Below are positions 44,701-56,700 of a stretch of 64,000 nt of DNA, piece by piece. Both the position numbers and the translations under genes were made by a program. The DNA comes from Loripinus fragilis (lineage: Eukaryota; Mollusca; Bivalvia; Lucinida; Lucinidae), in assembly GCA_964019695.1 (NCBI GenBank), contig OZ026516.1:103664368-103728367 (forward strand). Reading direction: 5' to 3'. The notes beneath the pieces were generated by a model. It saw only the letters and a program-made list of their open reading frames with translations. It did no database searches and had not been told where the DNA came from. Each line of letters opens with the position of its first letter. Position 1 is the stretch's first letter.

Positions 44701-47700
44701 GTCTTGCTATGACAAGTGACTGTTGACTTGACTGTAACACGTTTATATTAATATCGCGTAGGTATACATTTCTTGACGTAAATGCGAGAAAATGAATGAC
44801 GTTTTTTAGTCAAATACGTTTAGTGAAGGCCTATTTAAGGTTGATATATATCCTAGGCACCTTTCTGTGGTGATCTCTTATACGTTGTACTTTACGTTAC
44901 TCATATGTAACGTCATTAAATCCCTAGCAAAATTATTAGTTTACCAGCGCTAACGTTGGTTAGCCCATACCTATTTTAAAGGGACAAAGCGAACCCTTAT
45001 TTATTTTCAACAGTATAGTTGACTTATACCATTCCCAACAATAGGCTAAAATGGATAAACATATTTCATTAGCACGGGAATTAGGATATGAAGGGCAAGA
45101 ACTAAGGGATTATCTTAAGAGGCAACAAGATTTAGAAAGGGAGGAAAGGTTGGCCCAAAGGGAATATGAAAAAGAGAAAAAAGAGGCCGAGCAAAAAGAT
45201 AAAGAAAGGGAGCAAAAAGAGAAAGATAGGGAGCAAAAAGATAAGGATCGGGAATTGGAAAAGTTAAGGATTGAGGCGGAAAAATTGAAAATTGAGGCCG
45301 CGCGCAAGGATAAGGAAATGGAAATGGAAAAAGAAATTGTGCTAAAAAAAATTGAGGCCGAAGTGGAACTAAAAAAATCGAGGCCGAGACCACTTCACAT
45401 CCCTGGGGGCCCAAAGAGAAAAGTTCAAATCCTAGGAGTCCCAAGCTTCCATACTTTGACGAACATACGGATAAGATGGATAGCTATTTAACTAGGTTCG
45501 AAAGTTATGCTTTGTCAAATAAATGGGACCCGTCCATGTGGGCATCATACTTAAGTGCCTTATTAAAGGGACGCGCTTTGGAAGTCTTCGTTAGGCTTTC
45601 CAGAGATGACCAGTCGGATTATGGTCAGATTAAGGAGGCTCTGCTTACTAATTTCGACCTCACCGAACGATCTTTTCGTAAGAAATTTAGGGATTGTAGG
45701 CCCGAGAAAGCCGAAACTTTCAGACAATTTAGCGGTAGGCTAGCGAGCTACCTTGATAAATGGTTGGGTTTGGCTAAGGTCGAAAAGACCTACGAGGCGG
45801 TTTGTGATTTTTTGGCCCGAGACCAGTTCCTTGACTGTTGCAGTCATGAGCTCTATTTGTATCTCAAACCTAAGACGTTTAAGGCCCTGGGTGAGTTAGC
45901 CCATGAGGCGGATTTGTTCGCCGATGCAAGGGGTGGAGTTCCCGGATGCGTCGCAAAAGGGCATCGTGAGACTAAGAGTCAAGTTCCGCATAATTATGGA
46001 AATCAGGTTGATCGAAAATCAAATATTTCTTGTAAGATTTGTGGTAAAGCCCATCAAACACATAATTGTTGGCACAACAAGAGCAAGAGGGTGTCGGCTA
46101 GTACGGAAATAGCATCAAGTGCTGAATTTAATTCTCCAAATCAAGGGGGAAAATGGCAAAATAGGGGTCGTAATTGGAATCGAGGCCGTAATAATTACCG
46201 TCGGAATCAGTCAGCTCCCGGTAGGAATTCCAATAGGAACTATAATAATGATAAAGTCGACCATCAGGTCAACTTTTGTAAAGTAAAGGGAGAACAAAGT
46301 ACAGATAAGGGAGTGCATAGCGTGTATCATGCTAAAATGCATGACCCAATTGATAATTATAAGGAGAATCCCCATAAGGATAGCAAGGGTACTTGCTATT
46401 TTTTAAGATCTAGACTACCGACGGCGGTAGGTACCGTAAATGGGAAGGAGGTCAGAGTTTTGAGAGATATGGGTTGTACCGGTGTAGTGGTTAGAAGGGA
46501 CTTAGTATCCGATGAGCAAATGTTAGGGAAAGAGTTAGATGTTACTCCTATTAATGAGTCCAAACTGAAATACCCAGTGGCGCGTATTAGCGTGGAGTGT
46601 CCATTTTTTAATGGCACTACAGAAGCCTTATGCATGGAGGATACTTTGTATGATCTAGTTATAGGGAACATCGACGGATCGAAATTGCCAGATATGTCAC
46701 ATTTCGCAGCGAGCGTAGTAACTAGGTCACAAGCGAAAAAAGATGAGCGTACATATAAAAAACTTAAAGTCCCAGATCAGATTATCAATAGTGATAGGAA
46801 TGCGATCGAGTTGGATCAGGCTTCGGATCCAAAGCTCTCGAATATACGGAAGCGAGTAGAGTTAGGCAACGTGACCGTGAGTCGGGGCATACTCCGCGGA
46901 GAGACAAAGTTCATAATGAAGAAGGGGTTAATCTATCGGCAGTTTACTTTGCGTGGTAAAACTACTTCGCAGCTGGTTGTACCTTCGAGTCTGACTGATA
47001 GGGTTATGACTTTGGCCCATGAATCGCTCATGGCAGGCCATTTAGGCATTCGAAAGACGATCGATCGGGTAGTGGCAGAATTTTTTTGGCCAGGTGTTTG
47101 CGGCGACGTGACACGTTTCTGCAAATCTTGCGACATATGTCAAAGGACCGTTCAAAAGGGCAGGGTAGCAAAGGTGCCTTTAGGTCGGCTACCATTAATC
47201 GATACTCCTTTTAAGCGTGTAGCAGTAGATATTGTAGGACCAATTGAGCCCCGATCGAACAACCGATCAAGATACATTTTAACAATGATGGATTACGCGA
47301 CGCGTTATCCTGAGGCCATTGCATTACCTAGTATCGAGACCGAGCGCGTAGCAGAAGCATTAGTTGAGATGTTTAGTAGGGTTGGCGTACCCGAAGAAAT
47401 GTTAACGGACTGTGGATCACAATTCACGTCTGAAATTATGAAGGAAGTAGCAAGACTGCTATCATTACAACAGCTGACTACGTCAGCATTTCATGCTCAA
47501 TGTAATGGTTTAGTAGAGCGATCACACGCGACGCTCAAACAAATGTTGCAAAGAATGTGCGCTGAACGCCCTAAGGATTGGGATAGGTATCTTCCTGCAC
47601 TCTTATTTGCAGTTAGGGAAGTACCTCAGGAGTCTTTAGGATTTTCGCCGTTTTAATTATTGTATGGACGAAACGTACGCGGTCCGATGGCAATTTTAAG

Positions 47701-50700
47701 AGAATTATGGACAGACGAAGTGGAAGATGAAGAGGTTCGCTCAACCTATGATTACGTGATAAATTTACGAAAACGTCTCGAGCATACTTGCGAGTTGGCA
47801 ATGAAAAATTTACAAAAAGTGCAAGGAAAACAAAAGGTGTATTATGATCGACGAGCGAAACCTCGTTCTTTCAAAGTGGGAGATAAAGTTCTATTGTTAC
47901 TTCCCACCGATAGTAATAAGCTATTACTACAATGGCGGGGACCGTTCGAGATAGTAGAAGTGTTGAACCGTGTTGACTACCGTGTAAACGTAAACGGTTA
48001 CATCCATACATATCACGCCAATATTTTGAGGCTCTATGTTGAACGGAAAACTGAAGCATCTCACTGCTTATTATCCGCCGAGGCGAGTATGCCGTTAAGC
48101 GAAGATGATGACGACGAAAGTGACGAGTATTCACTTGAGGACTGTACATTTCCTTCTAATAAGGAAATTGAGACATATCGAGATGTTAGTATCTCGGACG
48201 ATCTTACAGACGAACAGAAAAAAGAGGTCAAAGAATTACTGGCCAAATACCCAGATGTACTGACTAGTATACCAGGCAAGACCGAATTATTGGAGCATGA
48301 TATCAAATTATCAACTGCAGAACCTGTTAGGTCTAAGGGTTACCCTTTACCATATAAAACCAGAGAGATAATGGAATCTGAAATAGATGAGATGATTGAG
48401 CTAGGCGTGATCGAACCTTCGATCTCTCCTTACTCTTCGCCTATTGTGTTAGTTGAAAAAAAAGATGGGTCGGTTAGATTCTGTATTGACTTCCGCAAGC
48501 ATTATTATTATATGTGGAACCTATGCCAAATATGGAGGAAGTTATTAATAGAATGTCAGGGCATAGGTTCTATTCGCAAATGGATTTATGTAAAGGTTAC
48601 TGGCAATTAGGCCACAGCAAAAGGTCAAGGCCATATACAGCCTTTGAAACACCTAGGGGATTATTCCAGTTTAAAACCATGCCTTTCGGTTTAGTTAATG
48701 CGGGGGCCTCTTTTTGTCGTCTCATACGCATAGTATTGCAAGGTCTGAGAAATGTCGATAGTTTCGTAGATGACATGTGGATTTTCACGGAAACTTTTAA
48801 AAAAACATTTAAAATCCATAAAAGCCACCTTAGATAGATTGCGAGCTGCTAAACTTACCGCAAAACCCTCCATGTGTAAAATAGGGTACAGTGAAATTGA
48901 ATGCCTAGGCCATAATATTCAAGACCAAACATTAAGGCCTAAAGATGACAAGATACAGGCTGTTAAAGATGCACAAAGGCCCGTTACTAAGAAACAAGTC
49001 AGAGGTTTTTTGGGTTTAGCTGGGTTCTATCGGAAATTCATCCCCAATTTCTCTGAAATTGCAGCACCTTTAACCGATCTAACGAAGAAAGATCGCCCAA
49101 ACCGAATTAAGGACTGGCTAAGTCATCACGAAAGGGCTTTTCAAACGTTGAAAAGTCGTCTTACATCCTCCCCTATTCTGAGATTGCCAGTCTTTAATGA
49201 AGGGAAACCATTCATACTTAGATCAGACACGTCCGATATAGGAATCGGAGCTGTACTGCTGCAAGAATTTGAGGGGGAAGGTAAATTACCAATTGCCTAC
49301 GCTAGTAAGAAGTTGTTACCCCGGGAAAGAAATTATTCTGTAATTGAGAAAGAATGCTTAGCAATTATTTGGGCAATTGAAAAGTTCAGGAAATATCTCT
49401 TTGGGGAAGAATTTATCCTGGAATGTGATCACAAACCCCTATCATTCATGCAGACTGCTAAGGCATTGAATCCCAGAATTATGCGTTGGGCATTAAAGCT
49501 CCAACCATACAGATTTAGGATTGTGGCAATCCGAGGACAAGACAATGTGGGGGCAGACTATCTTTCCAGGTAGTCCGCCATTTAAGTTGCACGTGTATAT
49601 ATGTAGTATTATATATTTATTCTGTATTATTCCTTCTTTTCTGCATCGTGTATCGAAAGAAAAAGTCATTCCTTTTTCTCCCAAAAGGAAGGGCCTTTGT
49701 TACGATACAGAATGGCTGGAATAACAGAATCAGCTATGGTTGCGTATATGCACAAATACGCAGTGGTTTAGGTATGCACCTGGTCACCTATTCGAACCAT
49801 GATACGGTACTCTTTCTATTGATAGTCCCAATAAAAGGTCGGTTTGTCTGAGATGGAATTCATTGTATCTATATTTATCAACGCTTGCACGTTTTCCTTA
49901 TTCTTCTTGAATATCTCGGAAATCTTGTGCTTTTTTCAATATATAAAGGATGGAATTTCCCATTCTTGTTAGGGGACATTTTAAACATACCATTAAAAGG
50001 TTCGATATAGAGATGCTATTCATTATTATAAAAGGTACGTGAAGTTATATATATTGTTACTGTGTTGATATTGTACATGACAGGGCGATGGCGTTCCGTG
50101 TATGAGTTCTTTCGGGTGTTATCAATAACGTCCCGTTTTTTCGGTGAAAATAGCGATTGTTACGCACTTGCGTATGAAGTTACGCACATGCGTATTGCAT
50201 AAAAATCTGCTGGGACCATTCTTGCGGCTATAGTAAAAGCTGTCCGGATGGACTCGTCGGGTTATTTCGGACAAAAGTAGTCACAGGCCATGTCGGGCCT
50301 GCACCTAAAACTATAATGGCATGCTGAAAGATTTACCAGGGACCGATAGGTGAAAAACAATTTTAGCAGCTAGATTTTAAATTGTTGTGATTTTGTACGG
50401 CGTTGTTGGAATGACGATTTAACTGCCAGTGATAATCGACTTTCTGTAGCGACCTGTATATGTCACCTCGAGTTATATCTGACGCATATAAGAATAAGGG
50501 TTAGGTGCATACACTACAACACACTTACATAAATAAGGTGATAGCTGACATGTATGTTTAGAGATTAGGTAGGTGTAATGTTACACCAAAGTAAATGTAA
50601 AATATTTTTTTTTTGTTACACCAAAGTAAATGTAAGATATTTTCGTTACACCAAAGTAAATGTAAAATATTTTGTGTTACACCAAAATAAATGTAAGAAA

Positions 50701-53700
50701 GCATTGTACGGTTTTACACACATAAAACAGCAGAATGTAATCTCTCAATATTGATGTATATATTTTTTGCCGAGAGGTCATAATTAGTTGTTTACAACTG
50801 ATACGTTATACATGTACGAAATTAGTGCGTGGGCAGGGTGATGTCCGACATATACGTCCAAACGTTACGTCGGCACCACACTGTTCAACCGTTTTCCTGG
50901 AATTTTAAGAGAATTGGTATCAGTATGTGTAAACCTCGAAACTATCTAGATAACGTGACCTTGAAGGGAAAAAGGGCCACGGGATCTTGATGTTTCGGCT
51001 GCGATAGCGTCTCAACCAGGGTGACGTTACGACAGTGTATAGAAGAGTTTGTTACGTATGGGTTTGTTCGTTTGGCATTAGAGGTATTGTTTAGCGCTGA
51101 CATAGGCCAGTCACTAAAAAATACTTCTCTATTATATAAGTTTAAGTGTGGATATTTAGAAGAGCCGATCCATCCTAACCGCATGGGAGCCATTAGCCGT
51201 ACACCTACAGGTGAGGGCTAATCGCGCGCTTATAGGGTTAGGATGTAACTTAAAAGAGTAAGACCACTGAAATTATTTCTATTTTTGTGAACTTCGAACG
51301 AACAACCCCATTATTGACGCAAAAGAGTGATTCTGAGATTCTAAATATAGATTGTTTTTTGCAGAATCGTCTCTTGTGTCCCCTCCTACGTTGGAGGCTG
51401 AATGTTGGTGAGCCGTTGATTATCACCTGAGGGCACATATTAGTTGTCCCCCTCAGGCCACGACCAGCGTGGATCAAGGCCCAATCGTTACAACGTAGCA
51501 CAATCAAATGGGAAGCCAACCGGCTTGAATGGTTATATGTGAATCTGACACCCCAACGTGGGGATATGATCAGGAGGACCTATATATATTAATGCTGAAG
51601 TCTTGAGCAACGATCAGCAGTACGCGTAACAAATATTACGATTACGTGAATCCAGTGACGACCAAAGTACAGGCTCGATCACCTCAGCGCCGATGGTCTG
51701 AAGTAGACACACGTGCAGCTTAGAAGACATAGTGTTCGCGAGACGCGTATAATCTCGAGATTTCTCGTCAATACGAGAACTGAAATATTAAAGGGCCCAA
51801 TTGTTTTTTTTTTATGAGAACTTAAGCTATATGTTAATCATATTCTTTACGTCTCTTATTTCTGACTAGTTGACGTACATCTAGAACAGGACAGTCCAAG
51901 ATTGGTTCTAATTGAAACGATCTTGGAGTGGCAACTTGCCCTAGTATAGGATGGTCAATTGGCCAGAAATAACAGCGTAGGTGGTGTCATTGTATATTAA
52001 TGTGTTGTTGATGTTTTCTTAGTACATAAAGTACTGAAAGGTTTTTGCTAGTTGTGTGCATTATTTTTCCCTGGTAGCATCGTCATCGCATAAAGGAATT
52101 TTCCAATAAGATTTCCCCTCTTCCTTCCTGACCGGCTTTATGTCGTAACAGATATGTCATTAAAAATGATTCAGTCAGGTGCTAGATGCAGATTTGTTTG
52201 TTCTCTCCCCGCCTATAGTGTAAAGTTATTAACCGCGACACTTCGAACTGTCTGGGTGACAAGATATGCAACATGTCATGCAGTGCTCTATTTTGGGGAT
52301 TTGTGGTGTCAAATATCACACATACAAAGCCTTTATCATTCTTATTCAGACAGACATTTCGAACTGTCTCTGAATTGTCGGCAAATAGATTTGTCGTTTT
52401 AACTTTGCCTGCTGAAGCACATACCCATTCATACAATTTTAACAGATCAGTTTGTCCTGAAAGTGACATAAAAAGATTGCAGCCAATAACCCTTGCAAAC
52501 AGTTTGAACCCAGATCACGGACCCGACCAAACGTCTTCAGCTGTCTGGTGATGTTCCTAAAATAGTCTTTATATTGACAAAACTATGCAAACTTATCCAG
52601 CATGCAAAGATTTACTAGTTTCTATAAATAACTATGCAACATAATAAGTTCATTTCAAATCATGTAAGTGTCAAAAAATCTTTTTATCTGGAGCTTGAAA
52701 AGGCTTTGAAATTAATACGCTTTGATCTTAACCTTTAAAACACCAATCATGACAAATTGCACTATACACTTTTGTGATGTATTGCTTGAATTTCAGGGAG
52801 AAAATAGACCTTGATATTTCATATGAATCATCTACCAGCAGACAGCTCACGTAAAATGTTGTTCCTTATATGATTCCTAAGTCTTAAAGACAGCAACAAA
52901 CTTGAAATTTTGTGGTCAGCTTTATTATCGCGTAAGAAATGTGTGATTACTGCAAGCACAATTAAAGAAGATGGTCTTTCTACACAGACCCAGGAAAGAA
53001 GCTTAGTTAAATACATGATAAGGTTATATGCCGCGGAATATACGAGGCAGTATGCTATCCAACACGAAGCCTGATACACGCCAAAAGTAGCTATTTTCGG
53101 AGCATTGATACGTAACATATACAGTGACCATTCCCTTTACACAAAGGTAGGCGTTGTTTTTCTATACGGTTGAATATTTGAATCCAATCAGGATTGACCA
53201 TGTGACTTTGTGATGAGCTACTGACAATCGTTGTGATCGCGCTCATGAATCGGTTTGTCCACGGCCGTGTCCCAACGGGCAGTAATAATTATATTAGCTG
53301 TGGGCTTCATGGTTTTAGTAAAGAAGATTCTTTTATGTTTTCCTCCATAATGCCTATGGATGGGGCAAGGTTTGCAAAAATTATGTAGTGAATCACTAGA
53401 CATTGCTATTTACTAATTATAAAACCTTTGTACACTCTTCCATTTCCTTTAATTCTTTTTTGAGGTCGCATATAGGGAGAAGGGATATTTTAAATCCTAG
53501 TCAATTCTTTTAGTCATATTGGGGCATTTTCTTGGGTTGAACCAGTATAAAAGTAAGAAGATAATGTGTCTTGCTTAGCTTTTATCTTGCTAGTAATGGC
53601 TTTAGTTGTCTCCTGATAATCTTTGCAAACTGTTTGGACCCAGATCTGGCCCCCAGATTATAAAACTTTTTCCATGCTCAACTCAGCTGAGCACAAAATT

Positions 53701-56700
53701 TATCCTGGTCATAACTGTTAAAATGCCAACAATTGTTGGCATTTTAACCTTTATATGCATAATAAATACAAAATCTGAGAGACTTAAACTTCTTCATTTG
53801 TCGATGTTATAGTTTTTATGAGCTGTTGAAATTTCACGCTCAGTTGAGTTGAGCATGAAAAAAGTTTTATAACCTCGGGGCCAGGCCTGATCTTGATTTA
53901 AACAGTTTAACATTCCAATTGCATTCTGAAAGTTTTTTTTTTTAAAAAAGTTAGTTTTAGAAAAAAAACATGCAAAATTACTCAGCTTGCAAAGAGTTAA
54001 AAACACAATACTATCTCAAATGGATGATCAGAATAGAAGGGAATACAGGGGGGGGGGGGGGGGATCCAGGATTATTGGAAAGGAGGTTCATATGTATAAA
54101 GGTATGTGTGTGTGTGGAGGGGGGGGGGCTTCGCTTTGCTGATTTTCTCTTATTTTTCTTAAATATCCCATGAAAACTGAATAATTTGGTCTCAATGAGA
54201 CCAAATTATTTCATTTTTGTTGCGGCCACCTCTATTAAGCGTGACCCTCCCTTAAGCGGCCATTTTAGAGTCCCCCAAACGATTTTGAATGAAAATGCAC
54301 CTTTATTAAGCATGCACCTGTCCAACCCGGCCAGCGGTCGGCGAAATTTGCCCCCAAAAACTGAAATTGTGTCCTGAAACAGCAAATTTCTGTGTTTATG
54401 CGGGCAGTTTCGATTAAATTTAATGGATTTACTTTTTTGCACCGGTCATATGCTTGGTGCAATTAAACTCCCCAGCAGTGGTGTCTCCCAGAAAAATTCT
54501 TCAACGGCTGCTACCCTTTGTCGAGGTTATTGGGCCCAATTATTTGGAAGAACCACAATGGGGCTGAAATCAACTGAGTTCAAGTGTTTAGGCTAATAAA
54601 ACACTACGACATGGTTCAGGAAACCAGCACATATGGATTAAAAACAGCATCAACAGTAATCGAAAACCTTAATACGCTAAACGTACACCACTTGTTGATT
54701 TTTTGTTGTCAGCAGGTAACCATTATTGCAAGCCGGTATCCAGTCGTATAGCTAGCCAGACAGCTAATAGAATTGTCGACATCAAAGCATTTTTCCGCTG
54801 CCAAAGTTCATTCATCCATTATAAACGTGACAGATGTTTAACGGTAAATGTGTGAAAATCTAAATGTAAAGTAATACTCTTTGCTGGAGGCATACACTTA
54901 CTACACAAGGATGCAATCTTTGCTAAAAGTCAACAAGCAATAGCCTTTGAGAAAAAAAGAAGTTATTTTTCAGTAACAAAATTTGAACCATTTTCCGATT
55001 CTTTTTCACCTGAATTACAATTCTAACAACATTCTCTTCATGTTCAGTAGTATGATGGCCATTAAACATGCATTTGCTTATCAAAAATCAAGTTTTAGCT
55101 TCTGGGAAAAATATGATGAGCAGTGCTATCTCTACTCTTTTGACATACACGGGAATCTTTAGACTGAACCCAGTGAACCATTCGACGTCATCTAAACGTG
55201 ACGATGACGTTCCCAGGTAAAACGTGTTTAAGACATGATCGTCACGCCAAAAGCGTTACGTTTTGAAAATGTCCAGAACCTTTAAATTTCATTTTCAAAA
55301 CGTGCAGAAGACTAAATAAAAACCCTACATGAACACGTTTTTGTAACGTTTTGTTTAGTGTTCAAGACGTTTTTGTGACCCCATACCTGCAGTTGAACAT
55401 TGCCAATCTGTAAGGAAAACGTTTTAAAAGTTGTAACTGTCTTTCTATATACGTACCCTGAACGCGATGGCTACATTTCCACTAACACTATTGAAGACGT
55501 TTCCATATAAACAGTGTTCATCACTCATAAAACGTTACAAATTGAAGACGTCAAATACGTTCGCATTTAAAACGTGTTGAAGACCTAGCGAAACCCTTGC
55601 ACGAGGACGCTTTTATACCGTTTTGATTCGTGGTTAAGACGTGATGGTAATCCCAAAACAATGACATCTTCGTTTGGTGTTCAAACAGTGTTCACAACTG
55701 CATCAAAACATAAATTTGCACTGAACTCGTTTTAAAAACGTGTGCTAGTGATTCCTAACGTGACTGAGACGTTTTATTATCAAAGACGTGTGCGTCACTC
55801 CAAAAGCGGAAGTCAAACACGTTTGCATCTAGTTTTCAAATCGTGATGAAGACCTAACGGAACCCTTGCATGGGGATGTTTTTATAACATTTTAATTCGT
55901 GTTTAAGATGTGATGGTAATCCCAAAACAATGACGTCTTTGTTTGGTGTTCAAAATGTGATTAAAAATATATCAAAACATTATAAATCTGCAGTGAACTC
56001 ATTTTATAAACGTGTGCTAGTTATTCCTGAACGTGACCCAGACGTCCTTGGATCCTCTACTGGAATGTAAACAGAAGAAACAATCAATGGTGGCTGGGTT
56101 TATCTCCTTATTTCATCATCAACATGTTTTGGGCTATATGTTCTTCTTCAGGATGAAAACTATAACCAAATTAGCCGTTATTGAAATGGATTAAAGCAGT
56201 GTTTTCAGTAGAAAACTTTGTTCCCCCAACCGTAAATTGACTGACTTGCGAAGCATGCTTACCCAAATCAGCTCATCATAGCGTCACAAAATTCAATCTA
56301 TAAAGAATGGCTGGAATCCAGCATTTATTTCAAGAGCAGGGGACAAACATATTTCAATATTGCACTTGCCCTGCAGGACGAGTGACTTACAATTTTCACT
56401 CGTCCTGCAAACATGTGCACTTGTCCTTTAAAAGTGTATGCAATAAAGAACATAATGGAGTATTATGCAATTTAACTTCCTCGAGTAATTTTTCCCAAAG
56501 CACTCGTCCTATAGGACGAGTGGTTTGGAAAGAATTACTCGTCCTTTCTAGATTTCACTCGTAATTACGGGCAGACGAGTGGAATTTTTGTCCCCTGAAG
56601 AGATAGCATGCAGAACACAATTTTGGTCAAAATCTGACATTACAAGGTGACTTGAAGGTCACCAGAATCTAATCAACTCTTTTTCCCCTCCTAAAAAGTA

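Larger units (their letters stand above)
41669..52150 (+). mobile_element. Gmr1-like Ty3/gypsy LTR retrotransposon, complete but broken
   Basis: Layout is target GATAT, 5' LTR (41669-44223), primer site (44225-44242), leader, gag, protease, integrase, reverse transcriptase, RNase H (ends 49573), polypurine tract, 3' LTR (49698-52150), target GATAT. Total 10.5 kb. Integrase before reverse transcriptase is the copia-like order known within Ty3/gypsy for Gmr1-type elements. The SCAN-like capsid fits that clade. No env frame is present. The two LTRs show about 20 mismatches by eye over 2.45 kb plus one ~103-bp deletion, suggesting a recent insertion. Coding lesions make it non-autonomous. Confidence 0.93.

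Noticed and set aside
45110..45444. Minus-strand frames opposite gag
   Set aside because: Mirror of the Glu/Lys-rich coiled coil; low-complexity Ser/Phe/Leu peptides only.
56307..56564. 85-residue Cys-containing frame
   Set aside because: Built from inverted copies of AGGACGAGTGA; repeat-derived.
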